Shown: piece by piece, positions 12,304 through 21,237 of the stretch
Layout of the letters: every line of letters begins with the position of its first letter
Numbering within the stretch: position 1 is the first letter of the stretch
Origin: Methylopila henanensis
GTDB lineage: Bacteria; Pseudomonadota; Alphaproteobacteria; Rhizobiales; Methylopilaceae
Direction: 5' to 3'
DNA length: 64,000 nucleotides
NCBI RefSeq assembly: GCF_042681025.1
Contig: NZ_JBHUER010000005.1
Location: 1 to 64,000 of the forward strand
The notes under the pieces: generated by a model
Databases searched by the model: none
What the model was told of the DNA's origin: nothing
Seen by the model: only the letters and a program-made list of their open reading frames with translations
Program-made: the position numbers and the translations under genes

Positions 12304-13590
12304 TCAGTCTTCCCGGCGTTCCAGAGAACGGGCGGTCCGAAGCCCCGGAAACCACCATGCCCAGAGACCCGCGACCGCGACGGCCCCCACGCCGCCGGCG
12401 ACGATCGCGGGCATGACGCCGATCACCGCGGCCATGGCTCCCGCGCGGAATTCGCCGAGCTCGTTCGAAGCGCCGACGAACATCATGTTCACGGCGTTCA
12501 CACGTCCGCGCACCTCGTCCGGGGTCCAGAGCTGCAGCAGCGTCTCGCGGATCGTCACGCTCACCATGTCGGCGGCGCCCATGACCATAAGCGCTGCGAC
12601 GGACAGCCAGGTGGTGGTCGAAAGGCCGAACACGGCGGTCGCGAGCCCGAACAGCCCGACGCAGGCGAACATGATGCGGCCGGCATGGTCGCGGATCGGC
12701 CAGGCGGAGAGCGCTCCGGCCACGGCGATCGCGCCGACGCCGGGCGCCGCGCGCAGCAGCCCGAGGCCCCACGGCCCGACGTCGAGAACGTCGCGGGCGA
12801 CCGCCGGCATCAGCGCGATCGCGCCGCCAAGCAGCACCGCGAACAGGTCGAGCGTGATGGCGCCCAGCACGATCTTCTCGCGGAACACGTAGTCGAAGCC
12901 GGCGACGAGCGTGGACCAGCTCGAATCGAGCGCCTGGCGCGCCTGCGGCGCGCGCAGCGCGGCGATCAGGACGCCCGACAGCGCCAGCAGGCCAGCGGCC
13001 GCGCCATAGGCGACGGACGGTCCGAGGCCGTAGAGCAGTCCGCCCGCGACCGGGCCGACGATGCTTGCGAACTGCCACGCCGAGGAGGCCCAGGTGATCG
13101 CGTTCGCGAGCGCCTCCTTCGGCACGAGATTGGGCACGATCGACGAACTCGCCGGTGCGAAGAACGCGCGGGCGACGCCGAAGCCGAACAGGACGGCGAA
13201 GATCGCGAGCTCCGAGATCGCGCCCGTGACCGTCAGGACGACCAGCGCGAGCGCGCCGAGCGTCTCGACGCCGACGCAGACGCCCATGATCAGCCGTCGC
13301 GACACCCGGTCGGCGGTCGGGCCGGTGACGAGCACCAGCGCGAAGGCCGGCAGGAACTGCGCCAGCCCGACCAGTCCGAGATCGAACGGGTCGCGGGTCA
13401 TGTCATAGATCTGCCAGCCGACCGCGACCGAGACGATCTGGATCGCGAAGGTGGTCGACAGCCGTGCGATCCAGAACAGCAGGTAGTCGCGGTGCCGGAA
13501 GGCGATCGGCGAGGCGGGGACGGCGCTCGCAGGCGACGGGGCCTCGGGGCCGATGACGGTCATGACGGTGTCCGGGCGGAGAGTACGCAT
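12304..13590 (-). CDS. MFS transporter, EntS/DHA3-like
   Basis: This 428-residue integral membrane protein has about 12 hydrophobic segments and the short N-terminal soluble stretch of the MFS_3 (enterobactin exporter-like) group. The motif FRHRDYLLFWIARLSTTFA begins helix 1, and a typical MFS loop (GPTADRVSRRLIM) follows helix 2. The substrate is unknown; the family includes siderophore and drug exporters. The start at 13590 is uncertain; an ATG nine codons further in (13563) is an alternative. It is divergent from mtaB. Confidence 0.85.
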   Translation of the reverse strand: MRTLRPDTVMTVIGPEAPSPASAVPASPIAFRHRDYLLFWIARLSTTFAIQIVSVAVGWQIYDMTRDPFDLGLVGLAQFLPAFALVLVTGPTADRVSRRLIMGVCVGVETLGALALVVLTVTGAISELAIFAVLFGFGVARAFFAPASSSIVPNLVPKEALANAITWASSAWQFASIVGPVAGGLLYGLGPSVAYGAAAGLLALSGVLIAALRAPQARQALDSSWSTLVAGFDYVFREKIVLGAITLDLFAVLLGGAIALMPAVARDVLDVGPWGLGLLRAAPGVGAIAVAGALSAWPIRDHAGRIMFACVGLFGLATAVFGLSTTTWLSVAALMVMGAADMVSVTIRETLLQLWTPDEVRGRVNAVNMMFVGASNELGEFRAGAMAAVIGVMPAIVAGGVGAVAVAGLWAWWFPGLRTARSLERRED

Positions 13591-13701
13591 TTTCGCTTAT
13601 GCCTCGCCGGCCGGCCTGTCGAGCCCGCCGGCGGCCGGCGCGGCGACGCCGGTTCTCGTGGGCGGTGGCGTTTTCCCGCCGCCTGCGGCATATCGCGGAC
13701 C

Positions 13702-14934
13702 ATGAGCCTCGAAGTCATTACCTTCGGCTGCCGGCTGAACGCCGTGGACGGCGAGACCATCCGCGCCCATGCGCGCGGACGGGACGACCTCGTCGTGGTC
13801 AACGCCTGCGCGGTGACGGCGGAGGCGAGCCGCCAGGCCCGGCAGGCGGTGCGGCGCGCGGCGCGCGCGCGGCCGCAAGCCGAGATCGTTGTGACGGGCT
13901 GCGGCGCGCAGATCGAGCCCGCGGCCTTCGCGGCGATGCCGGAGGTCTCGCGCGTCGTCGGCGCCGACCTGAAGCTGCGCCCGGAGACCTGGACCGCGGC
14001 TCCCGGCCGTCCCCGCGTCGAGGTCGGCGACGTGTTCGAGGCGCAGCCCCCTGGGCCGCCGCCGGCGGACGCCGCGATCGTCACGCCCCGCGCCTTCGTC
14101 GCCGTGCAGACCGGCTGCGACCATCGCTGCACCTTCTGCGTCATCCCGTTCGGCCGCGGCGCGTCGCGCTCGACGCCTGCCGAGCTTGTCGTCGCCGAGG
14201 TCCGCCGTGTGCTGGACCGGGGCGCGAAGGAAGCGGTGCTCACGGGCGTCGACCTCACCGCCTGGGGGCTCGATCTCGGCCATGGCGAGCGGCTGGGCGA
14301 TCTTGTGCGCGCCGTGTTGAAGGCCGTTCCCGAACTGCCGCGGCTCCGCCTGTCCTCGCTCGACGCGGTCGAGGTCGACGACGCGCTGCTCGCGGCCTTC
14401 GCGGACGAGGAGCGGCTTGCGCCCCATCTCCACCTCTCGCTCCAGTCCGGCGACGACATGATCCTGAAGCGGATGAAGCGCCGGCATTCTCGCGCCGACG
14501 CCGTCCGCTTCTGCGAGGCCGTGCGGCGGGCGCGCCCCGACGTCGCCTTCGGCTGCGATGTGATCGCGGGCTTCCCGACCGAGACCGACGCGATGTTCGA
14601 GAACACGCGCGCGGCGCTCGAGGAGTGCGGCGTCGCCTACGCCCATGTGTTTCCCTTCTCCGCACGGCCGGACACGCCGGCGGCGCGCATGCCGCAGATG
14701 CCGGCGGAGGTGGTCAAAGCCCGCGCCGCGGCCCTGCGCCGGACAGGGGAGCATCTGCTCGCCCGCCATCTCGACCGCCATGTCGGACGCAGCCTTCACG
14801 TGCTGTCGGAAGGGCGCGGCCTCGCCCGCGCCGCCGATTTCTCCCTCGTTCGCCTCCGCCATGATGCGCCCAGGGGCGCCGCGCTCGACGTGCGCGTCGC
14901 GGGCCATGACGGCCGCGCCCTCGTCGCCGCGTGA
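13702..14934 (+). CDS. mtaB: tRNA t6A37 methylthiotransferase MtaB
   Basis: This 410-residue radical-SAM enzyme converts t6A at position 37 of tRNA to ms2t6A. The N-terminal UPF0004 domain binds one [4Fe-4S] cluster through Cys10 (ITFGCRLNAVDGE), Cys36 (VNACAVTAE) and a third Cys in VVTGCGAQ. The radical-SAM cluster uses Cys139, Cys143 and Cys146 (TGCDHRCTFCVIPFGRG). A C-terminal TRAM-like domain is short. ATG 13702 is chosen because the conserved strand MSLEVITFGCRLN starts there. It is followed by ftsY 30 bases later. In many relatives dapF precedes mtaB; here dapF is about 6 kb away on the other strand. Confidence 0.95.
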   Translation: MSLEVITFGCRLNAVDGETIRAHARGRDDLVVVNACAVTAEASRQARQAVRRAARARPQAEIVVTGCGAQIEPAAFAAMPEVSRVVGADLKLRPETWTAAPGRPRVEVGDVFEAQPPGPPPADAAIVTPRAFVAVQTGCDHRCTFCVIPFGRGASRSTPAELVVAEVRRVLDRGAKEAVLTGVDLTAWGLDLGHGERLGDLVRAVLKAVPELPRLRLSSLDAVEVDDALLAAFADEERLAPHLHLSLQSGDDMILKRMKRRHSRADAVRFCEAVRRARPDVAFGCDVIAGFPTETDAMFENTRAALEECGVAYAHVFPFSARPDTPAARMPQMPAEVVKARAAALRRTGEHLLARHLDRHVGRSLHVLSEGRGLARAADFSLVRLRHDAPRGAALDVRVAGHDGRALVAA

Positions 14935-14964
14935 CCTCCTCAAAGCCCCCGGAAAACCGCCCCC

Positions 14965-15924
14965 ATGACCGACGCCCAAGGCTCCAAGACCTGGTTTTCC
15001 CGGCTCCGCGACGGCCTCGCCAAGACCTCGGACCAGCTCACCCGCGGAATCACGGACCTCTTCACCAAGGAGAAGTTCGACGCCGCCACGCTGGACGAGC
15101 TTGAGGACCTGCTGATCCAGTCCGACCTCGGCCTCGCCGCCGCCGAGCGCGTCACCGCGGCGGTCGGCCGCGCCCGCCACGCCCGCCAGCTCGACGGCGA
15201 GAGCGTGCGCGCGATCGTGGCGCAGGAGGTGTCGAAGACGCTCGCGCCGGTCGCGATCCCGCTCGACCCGCCGGAGAGCGCGCGGCCCGCCGTCATCCTC
15301 GTGGTCGGCGTCAACGGCTCGGGCAAGACCACGACCATAGGCAAGCTCGCCGAGACCTACCGCACCGCCGGCATGAAGATCGTGCTGGCCGCGGGCGACA
15401 CCTTCCGCGCCGCCGCCGTCGAGCAGCTCGGCGTGTGGGCCGAGCGGGCGGGCGCGATCTTCATCTCCAAGGAGACCGGGGCGGACGCCGCCGCGCTGGC
15501 CTACGAGGCCTACGCCAAGGCGCGGGCGGAGGACGCCGACCTTCTGATCATCGACACCGCCGGCCGGCTGCAGAACAAGGCCGGCCTGATGGCCGAGCTC
15601 GAGAAGATCGTGCGCGTGCTGAAGAAGTTCGACGCCGAGGCGCCGCACGCGAGCCTGCTGGTGCTCGACGCCACCACCGGCCAGAACGCGCTCGGCCAAG
15701 TCGAGGCTTTCGGCAAGGTCGCCGGCGTCACCGGCCTCGTCATGACCAAGCTCGACGGCACCGCCCGCGGCGGCATTCTCGTCGCGGTCGCCGAGAAATA
15801 CCGTCTGCCGGTGCATTTCATCGGCGTCGGCGAGGGCGTCGACGACCTCGAGCCGTTCGACGCCGACGACTTCGCCCGCGCGCTGGTGGGCCTGCCGCGG
15901 GTCGAGAAGGACTACAGCTTCTGA
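14965..15924 (+). CDS. ftsY: Signal recognition particle receptor FtsY
   Basis: This 319-residue GTPase is the membrane-associated receptor that docks the SRP-ribosome complex at the SecYEG translocon. It shows the NG domain only: a short helical N region, the P-loop GVNGSGKTTTIGK (about residues 114-126), DTAGRLQNK, and TKLDGTARGG for guanine specificity. The long acidic A domain of enterobacterial FtsY is absent, as is common in alphaproteobacteria. The partner ffh is also in this window, at 21671. Confidence 0.97.
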   Translation: MTDAQGSKTWFSRLRDGLAKTSDQLTRGITDLFTKEKFDAATLDELEDLLIQSDLGLAAAERVTAAVGRARHARQLDGESVRAIVAQEVSKTLAPVAIPLDPPESARPAVILVVGVNGSGKTTTIGKLAETYRTAGMKIVLAAGDTFRAAAVEQLGVWAERAGAIFISKETGADAAALAYEAYAKARAEDADLLIIDTAGRLQNKAGLMAELEKIVRVLKKFDAEAPHASLLVLDATTGQNALGQVEAFGKVAGVTGLVMTKLDGTARGGILVAVAEKYRLPVHFIGVGEGVDDLEPFDADDFARALVGLPRVEKDYSF

Positions 15925-15928
15925 CGCC

Positions 15929-17176
15929 TCAAAGTTCGCCGACCACGCGGTCGCGGCCGGCGCGCTTGGCGGCGTAGAGCCGGGCGTCGGCCTGCGCCAG
16001 CGTCGGGCCGAGGTCGCCCGCGCCCGGCAGCGAGGTCGCGACCCCAATGCTGACGGTGACGCGGCGGTCGGGATCGTGTGCGAACGCCTCCGACACCGCC
16101 GCGCGGAGCCGTTCGGCGAGCGCCAGCGCGCCGGGATGGTCGAGCCCTTCGCACAGCGCCACGAACTCCTCCCCGCCGTAGCGGAACACCCCGTCGCCGG
16201 TGCGCACCGCGCCGCTCAGGGCGCGCGCCACCGTCGCGAGGATCTCGTCGCCCGTGGCGTGGCCGTGCAGGTCGTTCGCGGCCTTGAAGTGGTCGACGTC
16301 GACCATGGCGAGGCTGACGGGCCGCGGGTCGACGCTCCGCCGGTGCAGCCGCCGCTGGCGCAGCTCCTCGAAGGCGGCGCGGGTCCCCGCGCCCGTCAGG
16401 TTGTCGATCGCGGCGCGCGCCAGAAGGTCCTCGTAGCGGGCGCGGTAGGTGAGGATGTCGAACACGTCGCGCAGGCGCCGGCCGGACAGCGCCGGCCGGT
16501 CCGCCGGCTCCACGAAGCCAAGGTAGAGCGCGATCAGCGCGCTGTAGAGCGCCGCGGCGCCCATCTTGGCCGCCCAGCCGCCGGACAGCGCGTCGAACGG
16601 TGTTCCCGTGACCCAGTGCAGCACGGGGAAGAAGGCGAGTTGGTCGAAGGTCAGCACCAGGCAGGAGCTCGCCAGCAGCGCGGGCAGCGCCCGCCGCCGG
16701 AACGCCCGGAACAGCCGCTCGTACAGCAGGATCAGCGCGATCACGTCCACGAACAGAAGCAGCGTTCCCCACACCATGAGGATGCCGATCTGGTCGATGA
16801 AACGCATGTCGGCCTGGTAGCCGGGCAGCGGGGCCAGCGTCTCGTGCTGCCGCAGGATGAGCGCGAGGCCGACCAGCAGCAGGTTGCCGATCATGAGCCC
16901 GTAGATCGGCTGCCGCACGGTCTCGGCGTCCTCGCGGACGTAAAGCAGCAGGAACATCATCAGCTTGCCGGAGAACAGCACCGTCGAACCAGGCGACAGC
17001 AGGCCGAAGGGCAGCTCGATGAAGAACACCGCCGCGAGGTAGGTCTCGAGGAAGTGCATCACCCCGAGAGCGCACACGAACAGGCCGATGCCGTAGGCGA
17101 AGCGCGCGCGCAGAAGGGCCGCCATGACGCCGAAGTACAGCAGCGCCTGGAGGGTGAGGAGAAGAACGCCGTTCAT
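15929..17176 (-). CDS. Membrane-anchored diguanylate cyclase
   Basis: This 415-residue protein has an N-terminal block of six or seven transmembrane helices (residues about 5-215) and a C-terminal GGDEF domain. The active-site signature is GGEEF at residues 334-338, which is catalytically competent, and an inhibitory RxxD site (RTGD, 325-328) lies five residues before it, so product feedback is expected. It makes cyclic-di-GMP from two GTP. No EAL domain is present. The ligand sensed by the membrane part is unknown. It is convergent with ftsY, with a four-base gap. Confidence 0.92.
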   Translation of the reverse strand: MNGVLLLTLQALLYFGVMAALLRARFAYGIGLFVCALGVMHFLETYLAAVFFIELPFGLLSPGSTVLFSGKLMMFLLLYVREDAETVRQPIYGLMIGNLLLVGLALILRQHETLAPLPGYQADMRFIDQIGILMVWGTLLLFVDVIALILLYERLFRAFRRRALPALLASSCLVLTFDQLAFFPVLHWVTGTPFDALSGGWAAKMGAAALYSALIALYLGFVEPADRPALSGRRLRDVFDILTYRARYEDLLARAAIDNLTGAGTRAAFEELRQRRLHRRSVDPRPVSLAMVDVDHFKAANDLHGHATGDEILATVARALSGAVRTGDGVFRYGGEEFVALCEGLDHPGALALAERLRAAVSEAFAHDPDRRVTVSIGVATSLPGAGDLGPTLAQADARLYAAKRAGRDRVVGEL

Positions 17177-17260
17177 CGCATGCCGCCAAAGCGCGGGAGG
17201 TCCCGCTCTCCCGCGCGCTTTCGCTAGCTGAATCTCGCCCGGCTGTCACATCGCGAAGCG

Positions 17261-17914
17261 TCAGAACGGCAGCGCGGCCGCCTCGGCGATGAAGCGGTGG
17301 AGGCCGAACGACATCAGCGCGACGCCGGCGGCGAGCCGGCACGCCTGCGCGATCCGCGCTCCGGACGGCGTTCCGCGGCGCAGCGCGCGCATGCTGGCTC
17401 CGCCGACCACCGCGACCGTCGCGAACCACACGGCGGCGATCGCGAACACGGCTGCTCCAAGCGCGACGCGCTCGAGCGTCGTCACGGTTCCGGCGGCGGT
17501 CGCGGCGGCCGCGAGGAAGAACAGCGCCGTTATCGGATTGCTGGCCGACGTGGCCAGTCCGATCCTGAAATGCGCGGTCTCTCGTTTGGTCTTGACGGGC
17601 TGCTCGGCCAGAGGCCTCGCCGCGCTCGTCAGCGTGCGGAAGCCGAGCGCCATCACGAGCGCGCCGAAGGCGAGGCGGCTGAAGCTGATCAGCGGTTCGG
17701 AGGGCGTCAGCGCGGAGCCCGCGAGAAAGGCGGCCAGGGCGAGCGTCGCCGCGCCGCTGGCGACGCCCAGCGCGGAGGACAGAGCGACCCGCTGCGACCC
17801 GGAGCAGGCCGCGTCGAGCACGAGGAGAAAGTTCGGTCCGGGCGTCAGCATCACCGCGACATAGGCCGCCACGATGGCGATCCATGTCGGCGCGTCGTTC
17901 GCGAATAGCGCCAT
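17261..17914 (-). CDS. LysE/RhtB family exporter
   Basis: This 217-residue membrane protein has the RhtB/LysE layout of about six hydrophobic helices. The family hallmark near the N-terminus is MLTPGPNFLLVLDAA (the PGP motif). These proteins export amino acids or related metabolites by proton exchange; the substrate cannot be inferred. An AT-rich segment just upstream (17935-17990) is a plausible promoter region. It is codirectional with the diguanylate cyclase, with an 84-base gap. Confidence 0.88.
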   Translation of the reverse strand: MALFANDAPTWIAIVAAYVAVMLTPGPNFLLVLDAACSGSQRVALSSALGVASGAATLALAAFLAGSALTPSEPLISFSRLAFGALVMALGFRTLTSAARPLAEQPVKTKRETAHFRIGLATSASNPITALFFLAAAATAAGTVTTLERVALGAAVFAIAAVWFATVAVVGGASMRALRRGTPSGARIAQACRLAAGVALMSFGLHRFIAEAAALPF

Positions 17915-18337
17915 TGCGTTTGTGCCCCGCTTCTCGGCGGAGCCATATAGATGCCAATAAAATCCAAAATCAATCCAGAATCGAGCGCTCGATCGCTTTC
18001 ACGACCTTCGGACCGGCGTGGCCGACCCTTCGGCGCGAAGGGCGCGCCGGTCATCAGGCCGAAGCTCAAGCAGAGAGAAACCATGCGGCCGGGCTAAGCC
18101 GAAGGGAGGACCAGACGGCAAGCGATTCGCGGTGGAAAAAGGAGGCGCTCACGTATCGGAGCGCGCGACGCACGCGTGGCCTGCGCGCGATCCCGGTGGC
18201 CGCGGTCGCCGCGCGGCATTCCGGCGCGACGGGAGGCCTACCGCTTGCGAGGTCGCCCGAAACCCGGAAGTCGCCTTCGGGGTTTCGGGCAGATCGTCGA
18301 TGTCTAGGACAAGGGCTTCGTCAGGTCCGAACGGGAC
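17915..18337. other. Intergenic region without a convincing gene
   Basis: The 423 bases hold an AT-rich stretch next to the LysE start (probable promoter) and a strong inverted repeat at 18255-18290 beyond the EF-hand gene. Open frames here have poor codon character and no recognisable protein features, so I leave them out. Confidence 0.6.
18255..18290 (-). terminator. Hairpin downstream of the EF-hand gene
   Basis: An 11-base perfect inverted repeat (GCCCGAAACCC and GGGTTTCGGGC) with a 14-base loop lies 48 bases after the stop of the minus-strand EF-hand gene. There is no strong T-run, so termination efficiency is uncertain. Confidence 0.5.
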
Positions 18338-18640
18338 TTACTTGGCGTCCTTGCACCAGGAGGCCGAGGCTTCGCGGCACCGAGCGGTGTAGCTCTGCGC
18401 CAGCTTCTCCGCCGCAGCCCATTCCTCTTCGTCGATGCCGTTGTCGCCGTTCGAGTCCATCGCCGTGAAGACCGGCGCGGGATCGAGCTTCAGCTTGCCG
18501 ACGTTCTTCTCCCACTCGACGCGGCTGATGCGGCCGCTGCCGTCCGTGTCGAGGGTCTTGAACGCGGCCCACTCGGCGGCCATGGCGGCCGTTCCCGAGA
18601 GCAACAGGACCGATGCGAAAGCGACCAAAGTCTTGGTCAT
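18338..18640 (-). CDS. Exported EF-hand domain protein
   Basis: This 100-residue protein has a signal peptide (MTKTLVAFASVLLLSGTAAMA) and two EF-hand loops: DTDGSGRISRVE at residues 31-42 and DSNGDNGIDEEE at 62-73. Both keep acidic residues at positions 1, 3 and 12, so each should bind Ca2+. The mature protein is therefore a small periplasmic calcium-binding protein of the calmodulin-like type common in Hyphomicrobiales. A pair of cysteines near the C-terminus (YTARCREASASWC) may form a disulfide. The partner is unknown. The start at 18640 is chosen to begin the signal peptide. Confidence 0.88.
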   Translation of the reverse strand: MTKTLVAFASVLLLSGTAAMAAEWAAFKTLDTDGSGRISRVEWEKNVGKLKLDPAPVFTAMDSNGDNGIDEEEWAAAEKLAQSYTARCREASASWCKDAK

Positions 18641-18971
18641 GGCGTTTGTACTCCCCAAAGCGTCATTTATCCGGCGCCGCCTTGTTTTGACGGCGCTCGT
18701 GCCCCCTTTTTGGGCGGCTCAGCAACGGACACTTACCCCCAAAGCTTAGGCAATGGCACATTTTCCATTTTTTCCGGGAAGTATTGTAACGGTGGTGGGG
18801 GCGATCAGAATTGACATGTCGGATCCGATGCTTGGGCGGCGCGCGACCGGTCCTTGAAGCGATAGCAATACGTCTGATGTTTGTTCTTCAGGTTGGCCGC
18901 AGGCAGGCGCGGCCAAAGAAAAAGGGCCCCGCAGCGACGCTGCGAGGCCCCGTTTCCGTCAGCCGGAGAGC
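18641..18971. other. Intergenic region, promoter of EF-hand gene and Omp terminator
   Basis: This 331-base gap has AT-rich parts unusual for the window (18660-18790), which fit a promoter for the minus-strand EF-hand gene, and a strong terminator hairpin at 18924-18950. I see no coding potential. Confidence 0.6.
18924..18950 (-). terminator. Intrinsic terminator of the Omp25-like gene
   Basis: On the minus strand a GC-rich 13-base stem (GGGCCTCGCAGCG paired with CGCTGCGGGGCCC) is followed by CTTTTTCTTT. This is a classic Rho-independent terminator just after the outer-membrane protein gene. Confidence 0.82.
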
Positions 18972-19631
18972 TTACCAGCCAAACTTGTAGGAGACGCCGA
19001 CCAGCACGCGATGCTCGTCGTAGTCGCTGCGCACGCGGGCGCCGGCGATGCGGAAGCTGTCCTTGCCGAAGTCGCTGTAGCGATACTCGGCGCGCACCGC
19101 GATGTTGTCGGTCGCGGCGTACTCGACGCCGCCGCCGACGGTCCAGCCGACCGCGGTCTTGCTGTCGCGGCCGACGCCGCGCACGCGGACTTCACGATCG
19201 GCGTAGGCCACGCCGGCCGCGCCGTAGACCAGGAAGCGGTCGAAGGCGTAGCCGATGCGGGCGCGGGTCGCGCCGGTCCAGTCAGTCTGGGTCCGGCCGC
19301 GGAGGCCCAGGACGCTGCGGCTGGCGTCGATGTCGGCGTAGTTGAAGTCGGTCTCGATGCCGAGCACGACCGGCGAGCCGTCGAGCTGGAAGTTGTAGCC
19401 GGCGTAGGCGCCGACCACGAAGCCGTCCGGGCTGGAGCTGACGCGGCCGCCGAGGGCGCGGAACTTGGCGTCGCCCCAGCTGTAGCCGGCCTGCAGGCCG
19501 ATATACGGGCCGGTCCAGGTGAAGGACGGCACGATGACGGACGGCGCGGGCTCATAGGCGGGCAGGTCCGCCGCGAAGGCGGAGGTGGCGAGAAGCGCCG
19601 CTGCGGCGGCGACGGTGGAGCGCAGGAACAT
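18972..19631 (-). CDS. Omp25/Omp31-like outer membrane beta-barrel protein
   Basis: This 219-residue protein has a signal peptide ending ...TSAFA, and a mature N-terminus (ADLPAYEPAP) followed by the family motif FTWTGPYIGLQAGYSWGD. Alternating amphipathic strands form a small eight-stranded barrel that ends in an aromatic-rich strand (VGVSYKFGW). Members are abundant surface proteins of Brucella, Rhizobium and relatives. The start at 19631 (MFLRST) is chosen because it begins the signal peptide. The upstream region has two adjacent palindromes that may be operators. Confidence 0.9.
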   Translation of the reverse strand: MFLRSTVAAAAALLATSAFAADLPAYEPAPSVIVPSFTWTGPYIGLQAGYSWGDAKFRALGGRVSSSPDGFVVGAYAGYNFQLDGSPVVLGIETDFNYADIDASRSVLGLRGRTQTDWTGATRARIGYAFDRFLVYGAAGVAYADREVRVRGVGRDSKTAVGWTVGGGVEYAATDNIAVRAEYRYSDFGKDSFRIAGARVRSDYDEHRVLVGVSYKFGW

Positions 19632-19934
19632 TCTGTAAAACCCCGTGAAACAAAGCCGAACGTCGGCCATGGCCCTTATGTACACTCGTTTCGCACTAAA
19701 AAAGTGCAAAGACTGCTTATGAAATAAGCGTGTTGTAGGGTGGCAACATAGGGTTTGGCGGGGCCGCTGAAGCGCGCAAAGGCGCCCGCGCGCAACCTGC
19801 GGGCGGATCGGAAGGGCGGGTGCGCGCTACTGCAGGCATCGGCTGACGCATTCCGTTGCGCCAGACGCAACGCGCCGCCCGTCCGGAGGCCCCTTAGCGC
19901 GCCGCAGCGAAAGTCGCGATTATGCCGTGAAGGC
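19632..19934. other. Promoter region of the Omp25-like gene
   Basis: The gap between the outer-membrane protein gene and tRNA-Thr contains an AT-rich stretch at 19680-19730 with two neighbouring inverted repeats (TTTCGCACT...AGTGCAAA, 19689-19710; GCTTAT GAA ATAAGC, 19715-19729). These lie 58-98 bases upstream of the start codon and may bind a regulator. No gene is visible here. Confidence 0.5.
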
Positions 19935-20009
19935 TGGTGCCGCAGGGGAGGATTGAACTCCCGACCTCACCATTACCAATGGTGTGCTCTACCACTGAGC
20001 TACTGCGGC
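19935..20009 (-). tRNA. tRNA-Thr (anticodon GGT)
   Basis: The minus strand folds as a complete cloverleaf: acceptor GCCGCAG/CTGCGGC, D arm GCTC...GAGC, anticodon stem CACCA/TGGTG with loop TTGGTAA (anticodon GGT), and T arm GGGAG TTCAATC CTCCC. Discriminator A and the 3' CCA are encoded. It reads ACC and ACU threonine codons. Confidence 0.96.
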
Positions 20010-20116
20010 GTCGGCCGGCGAAGCAGGGGCCGGCGAAGCGCGCGGAACCTGCCACAAGGCCTTGGGCCGCGCAAGGGCGGCGAGCGCTCCGTTTTCGTCC
20101 CCGCGCGTCGGTCTCG

Positions 20117-20986
20117 TCAGGCGGCGACGGGCAGCATGTCGGCGCGGATGACGCCTTCGTGCTCCAGCGTCGCGGGGCCCGTCATCAGGATGTGGTCGTC
20201 GCTTTCGCGCCACACGATCCGCAAGGGGCCGCCCGGCAGGGTGACGACCACGTCGCGGCCCGTGCGCCGGGTGCGGGCGGCCGAGACGGCGGCGGCGCAG
20301 GCGGCGGTGCCGCAGGCGAGCGTCAGCCCGGCGCCTCGCTCCCAGACCTTCAGGGTCAGGGCCGACTTCGACGTGACCTTCGCGAGCGAGATGTTGGCGC
20401 GCTCCGGGAAGATCGGGTGGTTCTCAAGCATCGGCCCCACGCGGCGCAGGTCGACGACGTTGAGGTCGTCGACCCAGAAGATCGCGTGCGGGTTGCCGAC
20501 ATTGGCGACCGACGGCGAGTGGATCAGCGGGGCGTCGATCGGGCCGACCTGCAGCTCGATCGCGCGGGTGTCGGCGAATTCCTCGGCGAGCGGAATGTCG
20601 GCCCAGCCGAAGCGCGGCGCGCCCATGTCGACGGTGATCTGGTCGGGCGCGTCGCCGGCGGAGCAGACCAGCGGGCCGGCGGCGGTCTCCAGCAGCGCCT
20701 CGCGGCGGCCGCTCTCGCGCATCAACGCCCAGGCCACGCAGCGCGTGCCGTTGCCGCAGGCCGAAACCTCGGAGCCGTCGGCGTTGTAGATGCGCATGAA
20801 GGCGTCGGCGCCGCCGCGGCCGGGATGCAGCGCCATAAGCTGGTCGAAGCGGGTGTCGCGGTCGCGCGCCAGCGCCATGGCCTCGTCCGCCGTCACCGGG
20901 CCTCCGCCCGCGCGCAGGTCGAGCACGAGGATCTCGTTGCCGAGGCCGTTCATCTTGAGGAAGGGGCGGTCGAGAAGCGTGCTCAT
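20117..20986 (-). CDS. dapF: Diaminopimelate epimerase
   Basis: This 289-residue pyridoxal-independent epimerase converts LL- to meso-diaminopimelate for lysine and peptidoglycan. The two catalytic cysteines are visible: Cys77 in ACGNGTRC and Cys225 in ACGTAACAAAV. The N-terminal FLKMNGLGNEILVLD is the family start. In many Hyphomicrobiales dapF precedes mtaB and ftsY, but here it lies between tRNA-Thr and a tiny exported protein on the minus strand. Confidence 0.96.
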   Translation of the reverse strand: MSTLLDRPFLKMNGLGNEILVLDLRAGGGPVTADEAMALARDRDTRFDQLMALHPGRGGADAFMRIYNADGSEVSACGNGTRCVAWALMRESGRREALLETAAGPLVCSAGDAPDQITVDMGAPRFGWADIPLAEEFADTRAIELQVGPIDAPLIHSPSVANVGNPHAIFWVDDLNVVDLRRVGPMLENHPIFPERANISLAKVTSKSALTLKVWERGAGLTLACGTAACAAAVSAARTRRTGRDVVVTLPGGPLRIVWRESDDHILMTGPATLEHEGVIRADMLPVAA

Positions 20987-21078
20987 GGCGCGTCGGCGTG
21001 TTCGGGCGGCGGGGATCGGCCGTCCGCGTTCATATCATGCCGTCCGCGACGAAACGCCAGCCTTCCGCGAAACCGCGG

Positions 21079-21237
21079 TCAGGCGGCCTGTTCGTATGCC
21101 GCGCCGCCTGCCTCGTGCTGGGCGAAGGCTTCCGATCCCCAACTCACGCCGAGGAGGACGAGGGCGGCGACGCCGATGCGCGATGGCCAACAGGCGAAGG
21201 CTCTGCGGACGCGGCTGCAGGATGCGATGGTGGTCAA
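21079..21237 (-). CDS. Predicted small exported protein
   Basis: This 52-residue frame starts with TTG at 21237 behind a GGAGAG ribosome-binding site. A basic N-terminus is followed by a hydrophobic core (IGVAALVLLGVSWG) and an AFAQ cleavage site, which leaves a mature peptide of only about 15 residues. The signal-peptide pattern supports it, but the length and rare start keep confidence low. It precedes dapF on the same strand (92-base gap). I recognise no family. Confidence 0.4.
   Translation of the reverse strand: MTTIASCSRVRRAFACWPSRIGVAALVLLGVSWGSEAFAQHEAGGAAYEQAA

Noticed and set aside
17884..18468. A plus-strand frame of 194 codons overlapping the EF-hand gene
   Set aside because: Composition is Arg/Ser-rich without domain or signal; the opposite-strand EF-hand gene has clear motifs.
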